A program made the position numbers and the translations under genes. Positions 9,927 through 18,241 of a stretch of DNA of 64,000 nt are shown here, piece after piece. Location: assembly GCA_900142905.1 (NCBI GenBank), contig FSRV01000001.1:4278001-4342000 (forward strand). Direction: 5' to 3'. Under the pieces are notes generated by a model that was not told where the DNA came from, did no database searches, and saw nothing but the letters and a program-made list of their open reading frames with translations. Positions within the stretch are counted from its first letter, which is position 1, and each line of letters begins with the position of its first letter. This DNA is from Burkholderia sp. GAS332. GTDB lineage: Bacteria > Pseudomonadota > Gammaproteobacteria > Burkholderiales > Burkholderiaceae.

Positions 9927-11435
9927 ATGACTACCGCATTTGCGCCCCAATCGAAACTGCTGCAGTTCACCTCCATGACTGACGAGCGTCTATCGATCCA
10001 GCCGGTGATTCTCGCGGGCGGTGCCGGCACGAGACTGTGGCCCCTCTCGCGCGAGCAGTATCCGAAGCAGCTTATCGAGCTGATTGGGGAAGAGTCACTG
10101 CTGGCCACGACCGCACGACGCCTTGATGGCCTCGAAGCGTGGTGGCCGGTTTCCAGCACCCTGCTGCTGGTCTGTGGTGAGAATCATGGCCACGTCAGTG
10201 CCGAACAGCTAAACGAGTGCGGCAAACCCTCTCGCCTTCTTCTTGAACCGTCCGCCCACAACACCGCGCCCGCGCTGACCGCGGCGGCCCTCGAGGCCGT
10301 CGCCGGGGACAAGGATGCCGTGCTCGTTGTGATGCCTGCAGACCATGTGGTCCCCGATGCAATCGCGTTCCAGGATGCCGTGTCGCGCGCCGCGCACTAT
10401 GCCGCCGACGGCGCTGTCGTCGCCATCGGCGTCGTGCCGCGTCATGCGGAACCGGGCTACGGATACATTCGCGTAGGCGTGCCCTTGGGACACGACGGCG
10501 GTTTCGTGATCGACCGGTTCGTCGAAAAGCCGCACCGTGAACTGGCGGAGCAGTACGTCCGGTCCGGCGAATATTGGTGGAACAGCGGCATCTTCGTGGT
10601 TCGGGCGTCGGTCTGGCTATCGGTTATCCACGCACTGCACCCGTCGATTTACGCCACTTGCGAGGCCGCGCATCGCAACCGTTCACTGGACGGCAAGTTC
10701 GTGCATCTCGCTGCGAAAGATTTCGACGATTGTCCGGATGAATCAATCGACTACGGTGTCATGGAGCGGCTTGGCGAATGTAAAGGCACCTGCGGCGTTG
10801 TCGTGCCGATGGATTCGTCGTGGTCAGACGTCGGCTCATGGGATGCCGTGTGGCAGATGATGCCGAAGGATCCGCATGGGAACGTGGCGCGCGGCCGGGT
10901 CGTCTTCGAAGACACCATCAACACCTTTGCGCACTCCCAAGGCCGCCTCATAGCGTGCGTGGGTTTGGAGGGCGTAATCGTGGTCGAGACAGTGGATGCA
11001 ATTCTCGTCGCGGACAAGCAGAACGCCCAGCAGATCAACGCCGTCGTGTCACGGATTCGCGCCGAGCATGGTTCGGAAGTGGATCACCATCGCAAGGTGC
11101 ATAGGCCTTGGGGTTTTTATGATTCGCTGGACTCGGGCGATCGCTTTCAGGTGAAGCGGATCGTGGTCAAGCCGGGCGAGAGCCTGTCCCTGCAGATGCA
11201 TCATCACCGGGCAGAGCATTGGGTCGTCGTTCGCGGAACAGCGCAGGTGACGTGCGGTGAAAAGACCTTCCTGCTCAGTGAAAATCAGTCTACCTATATT
11301 CCGCTCGGCACGGTGCATCGTCTGAGCAACCCGGGAAAGACACCGCTTGAGATCATCGAGGTGCAATCTGGTACGTATCTAGGCGAAGACGACATTGTCA
11401 GGTTCGAGGACAACTATGGACGCCTGCCTTCCTGA
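9927..11435 (+). CDS. Bifunctional mannose-1-phosphate guanylyltransferase / mannose-6-phosphate isomerase (copy 1)
   Basis: Type II PMI-GMP of 502 residues that makes GDP-mannose from mannose-1-phosphate and isomerises fructose-6-phosphate to mannose-6-phosphate. The ATG at 9927 follows GGAG at 7 nt. The nucleotidyltransferase signature GGAGTRLWPLSREQYPKQ is near residue 30, and VEKP and WNSGIFV occur in the GMP domain. The C-terminal cupin isomerase domain has RPWGFYDSLDSGDRFQVK, HHHRAEHWVVVRGTAQV and STYIPLGTVHRLSNPG. A paralogue lies at 39493-41076. This copy presumably feeds the region A polymer. Its 3' end is 5 bp from the convergent sigma54 regulator. Confidence 0.95.
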   Translation: MTTAFAPQSKLLQFTSMTDERLSIQPVILAGGAGTRLWPLSREQYPKQLIELIGEESLLATTARRLDGLEAWWPVSSTLLLVCGENHGHVSAEQLNECGKPSRLLLEPSAHNTAPALTAAALEAVAGDKDAVLVVMPADHVVPDAIAFQDAVSRAAHYAADGAVVAIGVVPRHAEPGYGYIRVGVPLGHDGGFVIDRFVEKPHRELAEQYVRSGEYWWNSGIFVVRASVWLSVIHALHPSIYATCEAAHRNRSLDGKFVHLAAKDFDDCPDESIDYGVMERLGECKGTCGVVVPMDSSWSDVGSWDAVWQMMPKDPHGNVARGRVVFEDTINTFAHSQGRLIACVGLEGVIVVETVDAILVADKQNAQQINAVVSRIRAEHGSEVDHHRKVHRPWGFYDSLDSGDRFQVKRIVVKPGESLSLQMHHHRAEHWVVVRGTAQVTCGEKTFLLSENQSTYIPLGTVHRLSNPGKTPLEIIEVQSGTYLGEDDIVRFEDNYGRLPS

Positions 11436-11440
11436 CGCGC

Positions 11441-12889
11441 TCAATCTTTGCGCCGCGCGTTACCCACTTTGGCGTAGCGCGCCTTCCATGCTTCCTGTTC
11501 CTCGTCGCACGCGGCAGGCACAGCCGCCTGGCGTCGCGTGGCAGTGGGAATGCTGTCCTGATGCGCACGCTCACCGTGGTTCGCCATTAGCCGGTACAGC
11601 GTCGCGCGCGAGATGTCGAGCTCGCGGGCCGCAGGGAGTGACCGGCCTCGATGACGGCGCAGGGCCGCTTCAATCGCCTTTCGTTCCGCGTCTTCGCGCA
11701 CCTGGGTCAGCGTGTTGTCGCCCTCGCTCAGCATATAGTCCAGTTCCAGATCGGCCGGGCCCAGCACGCGCCCATCCGACATCACGATCGCGCGACGAAC
11801 GCGGTTCACGAGTTCGCGAACATTGCCGGGCCAGCTATGCGCGTACATCGCTCTAATCGCTTCACCGGAGAATCCGCGGATCTGATGCGCGGCGTCGGCG
11901 CGGTATTTTTCCAACATGTGATACGCGAGTACCTCGATGTCCTCACCACGTTCTCTGAGCGGCGGCTCCGCAATGCGCAGCACACACAGCCGGTGATAGA
12001 GATCTTCGCGAAACGTTTGCTCGGCGATGGCCTTTTCGAGCGCGACGTTCGTGGCGGAAATGATCCGTACGTCCACATCGATGGACTCCGTGCCTCCGAG
12101 CCGCTGAATCTTCCTGTCCTGCAGAAAACGCAGCACGATAGACTGACTTTCCAATGGCAAATCACCGATCTCGTCGAGGAACAACGTGCCGCCGTGCGCG
12201 GATTCGATGCGGCCGATTTTGCGTTGAAACGCACCCGTGAAGGCGCCGCGTTCATACCCGAACAACTCGGACTGCACGAGATGATAGGGAAGCGCCCCGC
12301 AGTTGATCGCGACCAGGGGGCCGTTGCGCCGGACCGAACGCTTATGGATCGCCACGGCCGTCAGTTCCTTACCCGTGCCCGACTCGCCGGAAATCAGCAC
12401 GGGGGCTTCGCTGTTCGCCACTTTGGTGATGGCGCGAAACAGATCTTTCATCGCGGGACAGGTACCCACTATTTCATCGTCCCCCGTGAGCGCATCTGTT
12501 TCCGCATTGAGTACCACCATGCCGTGCTCATGACCGATGGTGTCGACCATGCTGTCGAGCTCATAAGGAACGGTGACAAACCGTGAGAAATACCGGCGAA
12601 TCACACCGCGCTGAACTTCGTTCGCTAGCTGAGGGGCGGCGAGGATGCCGACCCAGCCTACTCCCCGCGTGGCGAAACAGGATTGAAAACTGGCAAGTTC
12701 GCGCGACGAGAAGCCGCTCGCAAAGTCGAACACGCCGACGGTTGGACGGCGTGCGGCGAGATAGGCCCTCGCCTCCCGGACGGACCTCAGCGCCGCGACG
12801 TCCCAGCCACGTTGTCCAAGCTTGTCGCACAGACTCCGCTCGTGGGAACGGGATACATAAACTAGCGATCGATAAGATGGATTGTCCAA
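11441..12889 (-). CDS. VpsR-like sigma54-dependent activator (BerB-like)
   Basis: Enhancer-binding protein that would remodel RNA polymerase with sigma54. The frame is open to 13054 without an ATG. A TTG at 12889 with AAAAGG upstream is the best start, giving about 482 residues; a GTG about 50 bp further upstream is an alternative. The N-terminal domain of about 110 residues is receiver-like: it keeps an Asp at the end of a beta strand (GVFDFAS) but lacks the acidic pair expected after strand 1 (VYVSRSHERS). Then comes an AAA+ domain with Walker A GESGTGKE, GAFTGA and Walker B GGTLFLDEIGD, and a Fis-type helix-turn-helix (LDISRATLYRLM). VpsR and BerB are the nearest known relatives by architecture. 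It sits among EPS genes and near the CRP/FNR gene, so joint EPS control is inferred. Confidence 0.88.
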   Translation of the reverse strand: MDNPSYRSLVYVSRSHERSLCDKLGQRGWDVAALRSVREARAYLAARRPTVGVFDFASGFSSRELASFQSCFATRGVGWVGILAAPQLANEVQRGVIRRYFSRFVTVPYELDSMVDTIGHEHGMVVLNAETDALTGDDEIVGTCPAMKDLFRAITKVANSEAPVLISGESGTGKELTAVAIHKRSVRRNGPLVAINCGALPYHLVQSELFGYERGAFTGAFQRKIGRIESAHGGTLFLDEIGDLPLESQSIVLRFLQDRKIQRLGGTESIDVDVRIISATNVALEKAIAEQTFREDLYHRLCVLRIAEPPLRERGEDIEVLAYHMLEKYRADAAHQIRGFSGEAIRAMYAHSWPGNVRELVNRVRRAIVMSDGRVLGPADLELDYMLSEGDNTLTQVREDAERKAIEAALRRHRGRSLPAARELDISRATLYRLMANHGERAHQDSIPTATRRQAAVPAACDEEQEAWKARYAKVGNARRKD

Positions 12890-13054
12890 ATCGGAACCTT
12901 TTCCTGTTGATGATCCTTCACCCAAGGTTGCCAGGTCTATCACCGCATTTAGTATGCGGATTGTTGAAATTGTCGTATGCGGATCGGTGAATAAAAACGA
13001 CTTCCACGCAACAGCAATTCTTGTTGACTGGTCAGGTAAGTTGAACGTCACCAA

Positions 13055-13545
13055 ATCAGGTGCTTACATCAGACAAACCACTCCCTCAAGACTCCTTATG
13101 AGGACAGCATTAAATCAGACGAATCTCGTCATATCTGACGATACCTAGGGTTGTCCATTATGCGTGTCACCATCCGCCAAACTATCGCTCTTATTTGCGC
13201 CACACGCTGGGTTCGCTCGCCGCCGGCCGCGGTATTCCCTTACCAATCAACAGAGAACGTTGAGATCACTCAGGGCAGTGCGCTATGTCGTCTGCAGCGT
13301 TGTTGTCACGCGACGCGCACCCGCCAAATCGATGCAGCGTGCCGGTCGCTGTCGGTTCCGAGCCGCACATAGCGCATCACGCGACCATGTTATACGGAGA
13401 AAATGGAACAGCATGTGACAGACGCGAATGCCCCGTAGCGTGGCCACTGAGTGCAACTTTCACACCCGCATAGCCGCTGTTTTTTCGCGGAGTGCCAAAC
13501 AAGTTTTTAGCAAGTCAATCGACCTGTCTAACGTAGGGAGTTACT
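13055..13545. promoter_or_regulatory. Divergent intergenic region without a supported gene
   Basis: About 490 bp between the sigma54 regulator and the PAP2 gene. Short frames here (near 13150-13470) overlap each other in several phases and lack ribosome binding sites. Near 13115-13143 there is GACGA-ATC-TCGTC flanked by TCAGA/TCTGA, which could be a binding site. Nothing else is recognised. Confidence 0.4.
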
Positions 13546-14172
13546 GTGCGGCTGCTATCTTATGTCACTAATTTCGGCGATCCTTACCTGACATCACTCC
13601 TCGCAGGTGTCGTCATGTTGTGGCTTGCAGCGACGCGCGCGTGGCGGCCACTGGTTGCGTGGACAAGCTGTTTCAGTGTGGGCGTATTGGCCGTGGCAGC
13701 GAGCAGGCTTGCCCATGCAGGATGGGGGGTCGAAATCCCTGCGCTGAATTTTGCGGTCATCAGTGGCCATTCCATGCTGTCCAGCGCGGTCTATCCGACG
13801 ACCTTTGGCCTCTGCGCGACTCAGGCAAAACCACGCACGGTTGGTCTGGCTTACCTGTTCGGCCTCGCTTGCGCAGTGGCGATCGGCGTGTCGCGGGTCC
13901 TCATGGGCTTGCATTCAACCGCCGAAGTCGTGACCGGATGGATGCTCGGCACGCTGATCGCCGGCATGACCTACAGCCTGATGGGTCAGTCTCGTGTCCG
14001 AACCTTTTCAGTCGGAAAGTTTTCGATGCACGACTCCACGCCGTTCGCCGCGACCGCTATCGCGCTCATTGTGATTTGTCATGGCAAGGTCGTCCCCGTT
14101 TCAAGCTGGATCGACAGCAACGCGTCCGAAGTCACGCAATGGAGCAAAGCGCAAGCCGTTGAAGCGCGCTAG
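13546..14172 (+). CDS. PAP2-family membrane phosphatase
   Basis: Predicted inner-membrane lipid phosphatase of 208 residues with about five hydrophobic segments. The GTG at 13546 follows GGGAG. Two of the three phosphatase signatures are clear: SGHSM, with the catalytic His, and SRVLMGLHSTAEVVTG, with the second His. The first signature (K-x6-RP) is not recognisable, which is common in divergent members. In an EPS locus such an enzyme may recycle undecaprenyl pyrophosphate. That role is inferred from location. The gene converges on the double hydrolase gene with a 16-bp gap. Confidence 0.85.
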   Translation: MRLLSYVTNFGDPYLTSLLAGVVMLWLAATRAWRPLVAWTSCFSVGVLAVAASRLAHAGWGVEIPALNFAVISGHSMLSSAVYPTTFGLCATQAKPRTVGLAYLFGLACAVAIGVSRVLMGLHSTAEVVTGWMLGTLIAGMTYSLMGQSRVRTFSVGKFSMHDSTPFAATAIALIVICHGKVVPVSSWIDSNASEVTQWSKAQAVEAR

Positions 14173-14188
14173 ACAGAAGCGTGTCGCG

Positions 14189-16075
14189 TTACGCGGAGTT
14201 TTTGGCCCGGGGAGAACGTGCCGGCAGGTCCGATTCGCGACTCGCACCTCTCTCCTTTCCCGCGCCAAGGCCTGCATGAGCGGGGCGCGATGCAACCGCG
14301 GCGCCGAGCGCTTTCGCTACGGGGAAGATTTTCTCGTCCGTCGCGGCGGTAACGAACGCCGCGTATAGCAGCTCCTCGCATACGGCCGTCACATCTTCCC
14401 GAGCAATCCGGCTCAGCACCTCATGATCCATAGTGCGGATCATGAGCACACGCGCACGTGAGAGTTTATTCAGGCGGCGGCCGTTCACACCAAAGTGCAT
14501 GTGAAGTTCGCCGAGACTGTGGTCTCGCGGGCTAAAGAGCAGACGAATGTGAACGCCGTCCGCGCCCAATCGCTGAAACAGCTTGCGGGCCTCATGGCTT
14601 TCCGTCGCCGGGTACAGTGCTTCGCCGCTCCAGGCCGCTACCCTGTCCTGTACATGCGCAACGGCGTGCCGCCACATCGTGCGCAGAGCGGGACCCAGCC
14701 GCGCCTCGCCGCGCATCACCTCGAGCCACTTCCCGGTGCGCACCATGGAGCGCAGATACACGCGTGGCGACCCCGGTCTGCGTTTGGCCGCGCTTTGCAT
14801 CGTACAGCCGTCCGGCAGGACGAAGGCGACCGGATTGATCATGATGAGTCCACGCACCGCGCGGTTCAGTCTCGTCGCCTGTAGCGCCACGTAGGCCCCC
14901 GCGCAGATACCGAACACGACGACGTCGCGGTAACCGCGCCCGGCGAGCCAATCCGCCGCATGGGACAGGTCCTTGCCCATCGCATCGAGGACCGTTTGGC
15001 CCGGACCGCCGGTGCGTGCCGCGCCACAACTGTCGCCAAGCCCTTCGGCGTCGATTCGCAGCGACGCGAAACCGCGCTGCGCGAGCTCCCGTGCGAGCTC
15101 CACGCCAAAACGTCCGTCGCCGACGTGATGCGTGGCGGCCGTATTGGCGATAAGAAGCACGGGCGTGTGCTCAGGCGCGGTGCGCCGCGTGGCAGGTTCG
15201 CACAGGATGCCAAAAACGCTCCCGTCTCCGATGTGCAGCGGGTATTCCGTCGCGGACGCGCTGACGAGTACCGGGCTCGGCTCGACCGGCACTGCCGGCG
15301 CTCGGACACACGGCTCAACACCCTCCGACAGCCAATCCGCTACCCTGTCCAACAGTAATTCCGGGAGCTCGGTCAGCCATGCGGTCTGGAGTACCTGCGT
15401 ATAGTTTTCGAAGGCCATAGACTCCACGCGCGCACCATGGCTTTCATAGTGGGCACTGAGCGCGTGCGTGCCATCGCGCTGGCCACTGTGAGCGATCAGG
15501 ATCCGCTGCGCGGGTCGTTGTGGTTCGTCGCACAGGTCGAGATCGCCGATCGTTTCGAGCGCCGCCGCACTGACCCGGTGACCCATGATGTCCCGCGCCC
15601 CGGGTGGCGTGTGCTCATGATCTTCGTCAACACCTGCAGTCTGTCGCCAGGTCTGATTCAGGATGTTCATTTCGCGCCAGAAAAGGCGCGTCGAGCGAAC
15701 CGGAGCGAGCATGGCGATGGATTCGATTTCGCGCTTGCGCGCCGCCCATGCAGCGACCGTTGCGCCTAAGCGAAACCCCGCGAGGGAAACCCGCTCGATG
15801 CCGGTGATGCGCGTCAGGTAGTCGATTGCCTCGAGCACTTCGCCGGCCCAATCGGTGGGGCACACTAGACCTTCGCCATCAATGGAATCGCCTGTCCCTC
15901 GATAGTCGAAACGCAAAACCGGCACGCCACGTGCGGCCAGACGCTGCGCGAGTTCGCGCAGCGCTTGATGCAGCCACATTGCCTCGTGTCCGAAGGGGTT
16001 GCAAAGCACCACACCCTTGTTACCGTCGGCTGGATGCAACCAGCCAAAATGCCCATTGAAAATGACAGGTTTCAT
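14189..16075 (-). CDS. Fused double alpha/beta hydrolase with atypical nucleophile elbows
   Basis: A 628-residue protein of two alpha/beta-hydrolase domains, roughly 1-255 and 280-600. Domain 1 begins with NGHFGWLHPA and has FDYRGTGDS, as in exosortase A-associated hydrolase 2. Domain 2 resembles hydrolase 1 of that system (RIDAEGLGDS). The usual G-x-S-x-G elbow is altered in both: G-F-R-L-G at 100-104 places Arg where Ser is expected, and G-I-C-A-G at 389-393 places Cys. The two proteins are usually separate genes, so this is a fusion. No exosortase gene is in the window. A role in surface polysaccharide assembly is inferred only from context. The ATG at 16075 has a weak ribosome binding site. 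Confidence 0.85.
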   Translation of the reverse strand: MKPVIFNGHFGWLHPADGNKGVVLCNPFGHEAMWLHQALRELAQRLAARGVPVLRFDYRGTGDSIDGEGLVCPTDWAGEVLEAIDYLTRITGIERVSLAGFRLGATVAAWAARKREIESIAMLAPVRSTRLFWREMNILNQTWRQTAGVDEDHEHTPPGARDIMGHRVSAAALETIGDLDLCDEPQRPAQRILIAHSGQRDGTHALSAHYESHGARVESMAFENYTQVLQTAWLTELPELLLDRVADWLSEGVEPCVRAPAVPVEPSPVLVSASATEYPLHIGDGSVFGILCEPATRRTAPEHTPVLLIANTAATHHVGDGRFGVELARELAQRGFASLRIDAEGLGDSCGAARTGGPGQTVLDAMGKDLSHAADWLAGRGYRDVVVFGICAGAYVALQATRLNRAVRGLIMINPVAFVLPDGCTMQSAAKRRPGSPRVYLRSMVRTGKWLEVMRGEARLGPALRTMWRHAVAHVQDRVAAWSGEALYPATESHEARKLFQRLGADGVHIRLLFSPRDHSLGELHMHFGVNGRRLNKLSRARVLMIRTMDHEVLSRIAREDVTAVCEELLYAAFVTAATDEKIFPVAKALGAAVASRPAHAGLGAGKERGASRESDLPARSPRAKNSA

Positions 16076-16531
16076 TGTTCTGAGTGCTGATAGCGGTTAG
16101 CGTCTCGCGTCAGGGTTGGATTGCCGAATGGCATGCACGTTACGTCAGACAGTAAAACCGTACCCAGTAAGCGCTGTTCTCCGCCTAAGTTAAGTGCGCT
16201 CTCACACACACGATCCGGCGCCCGAGTGGAGCGTTCATGTCACTGTGGCGAGCGCCGGGCATTGTGCAGACGGATGGGTCCGGGCACAGCGCGCTACAGT
16301 TGCCGGACCTCTCCCGCATAAAAAACACGCGAATATGTCGTGATACGACTGCAGAATGGCGTTTTCACGCGCTATGCGGCACCTTCAGTCGACAAGGCCC
16401 GGTGTTACGCTCGAACAAGCAGCCTTCGCGGCAGTGAGCCGCCGTTTAGCGGCAGAATCAGCAGCCACGACAACATCCCGCGAAGCGCGATTGCCGGCGA
16501 ACGGCGAAACATCGCTGCGGGAGCGACTGCG
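16076..16531. other. Intergenic region, nothing recognised
   Basis: About 455 bp between the double hydrolase (reading left) and the exported Ala/Pro-rich protein (reading right), so it should contain divergent promoters. A longer in-frame extension of the right-hand gene exists but has no signal peptide or ribosome binding site, so it is not called coding. Confidence 0.4.
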
Positions 16532-17116
16532 ATGCGAATCAAAACATATACAGTGTTGACGATAGGGGTGTTTAGCAGTTCTGCCTTCGCATGGCAGCCG
16601 CTCGTCTATCCAATCCGGAGTCAAAGCGCTTATCAGCGCAGCATCGACACCGCGATGTGCTACGCCACGGCCAACAAGCAGACCAAGATCAACATCGCGC
16701 ACGAATCGCAGCTTCCGCCGCGCCAGCCCGCGGCCACCAAAACATCGTCGACGGGTGCGCCGTCGCGGCCCCCCTTGCCCCCCAGCAGTTTTTCAGCGGC
16801 GCCGCCGGGCACCGGTATGCCCGCAGCCGCACCGGGTGCAAGCGAGCCCGCCACGAATACAGCGACGGCTAAGACTGCCACCGCAGCGGCAACGAAGACA
16901 GCGAGTTCGACCACAGCGGCGAACGCAGCCGCAAGCGCAACGACCGCGGCTGCCACGCCGGCATCGGCCACCATCGCGGATAACGGCGCCTCGGAGACAG
17001 CAGCGGCATCCGGTGTGAAGCTTCCACCTCTGCCGGCACCCGAGCCGCCAATGACACAGTATTGGGCCGCGTACGGCGCATGTATGCAGGCACGGGGTTA
17101 CGTCGTCGCACAGTAA
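16532..17116 (+). CDS. Exported Ala/Thr/Pro-rich protein of unknown function
   Basis: A 194-residue protein, not recognised. The ATG at 16532 is chosen because GGGAG precedes it and a signal peptide follows (YTVLTIGVFSSSAFAWQPL). The mature part starts with a short folded-looking stretch containing a Cys (SIDTAMCYATANKQ). A low-complexity linker of about 110 residues rich in Ala, Thr and Pro follows. It ends in a conserved-looking tail with YWAAYGACMQARGYVVAQ; the Cys-Met-x-x-Arg-Gly-Tyr ending is seen in many small envelope proteins. The two Cys could form a disulfide. It lies at the edge of the second EPS locus, and an envelope role is plausible but unproven. Confidence 0.6.
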   Translation: MRIKTYTVLTIGVFSSSAFAWQPLVYPIRSQSAYQRSIDTAMCYATANKQTKINIAHESQLPPRQPAATKTSSTGAPSRPPLPPSSFSAAPPGTGMPAAAPGASEPATNTATAKTATAAATKTASSTTAANAAASATTAAATPASATIADNGASETAAASGVKLPPLPAPEPPMTQYWAAYGACMQARGYVVAQ

Positions 17117-17196
17117 TCCCGCTTGCAAGCCTCGTTGCGGTGCCTTGTTTTTCTTGATTGTGGCGCCGGTATTCGACGCCCACTTGCGAAACGGCA

Positions 17197-18201
17197 ATGC
17201 TTAGCGACGTTACTTCCGATCAGCATGATTACCCCCAATGCGAGCACTGCGGTGCGCCGCTAGCCGGCCGCTTTACGCCATGCCCGCAATGCCACGCGCG
17301 TCCGGTCGATTCACTCGGCGCGCGCCCCACGCCCCCACCGCCCCTGCAAGTCCCGCTGGAAGACACCGAGCCGATGCTGCCCGCCCGGCTGATTACGCCG
17401 CGCATCTGGCGTCCCTCCTCGCGCGACTTGATCGATCCGTCCGCCGTCGCCACGGCGTCGCCGGTCACGGCTCCCGCCTCGCAGCGACTGCGCCAGCCTT
17501 TGGTGCTCGGTGCGTCGGTACTGGTCGTGGCCTCCGCCGTCTACCTGGGGTTCATCCACAGCAACGACTCGGTCGAGGGCACCCCCATCGCGGTATCCGG
17601 CAAAGTGAAGACCCAGAACGCCGGGCCGCCGCTTGCCGTGGCTCACCGATCCGCGCCTGTGTTCGTCGCTCAAACGCCGGTGAGGCCCGCACCCGTGCGA
17701 ACCCCGCCTACCCCGCCACCGGCGTCTACGCTGCCGGCGCCAAGCCGCACGGTGACCGCATCGGCCGAGGCGAAGCGCAATCCAGGCGGCCAGACCAGCA
17801 AGCCGCCCGACAAGCCCCGCGTGGATGCCTCGAAGCAGATTAGAGCCGCACGCGCCAATCTGCAGCAGAACAATCTGTCGGCGACGAAAGCGCGCCTGGC
17901 AGCGGCCATCGCGGTACAGCCGGACAACCCCGAAGCTCAGCGCATGCGCGCAGCCGTGGCCGAGCGTGAACAGCAACGGGACGCGCTACTGAGCGTGGCA
18001 CGCGGTTGTGGCTATATCGCGCGATGGACCTGCGTCTGGCACAAGGCCGGCGATGCGCTGCAGCTCGATTCGAGCAGCAAGGAAGCCCAGCTTCTCGTCT
18101 CGCTCGCGGTGCGCGAGTCCGACCTGGCGAGCGCGTGGCCACCGGCCTCCGCACCCGAGGCGACACCCGAGGAACGCAGCATCGCGATCAGCCACCATTG
18201 A
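17197..18201 (+). CDS. Zinc-ribbon, single-TM protein of unknown function
   Basis: Predicted 334-residue membrane protein, not recognised as a named family. Near the N-terminus CEHCGAPLAGRFTPCPQCHA has two Cys-x2-Cys pairs, a zinc ribbon. A Pro-rich cytoplasmic segment precedes one membrane helix (PLVLGASVLVVASAVYLGFI, about residue 105-125). Beyond it a Pro/Ala/Thr linker leads to a helical, TPR-like domain (KQIRAARANLQQNNLSATKA, then LAAAIAVQPDNPEAQRM) with two further Cys in GCGYIARWTCVW. The ATG at 17197 has only a weak ribosome binding site; a start at 17158 is possible. It follows the exported protein at 16532-17116 by 80 bp and may be co-transcribed with it. Confidence 0.6.
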   Translation: MLSDVTSDQHDYPQCEHCGAPLAGRFTPCPQCHARPVDSLGARPTPPPPLQVPLEDTEPMLPARLITPRIWRPSSRDLIDPSAVATASPVTAPASQRLRQPLVLGASVLVVASAVYLGFIHSNDSVEGTPIAVSGKVKTQNAGPPLAVAHRSAPVFVAQTPVRPAPVRTPPTPPPASTLPAPSRTVTASAEAKRNPGGQTSKPPDKPRVDASKQIRAARANLQQNNLSATKARLAAAIAVQPDNPEAQRMRAAVAEREQQRDALLSVARGCGYIARWTCVWHKAGDALQLDSSSKEAQLLVSLAVRESDLASAWPPASAPEATPEERSIAISHH

Positions 18202-18241
18202 ACGCGGCGGGCCGTGGGTGCGGGAGAGATCGTCAGGTGAA

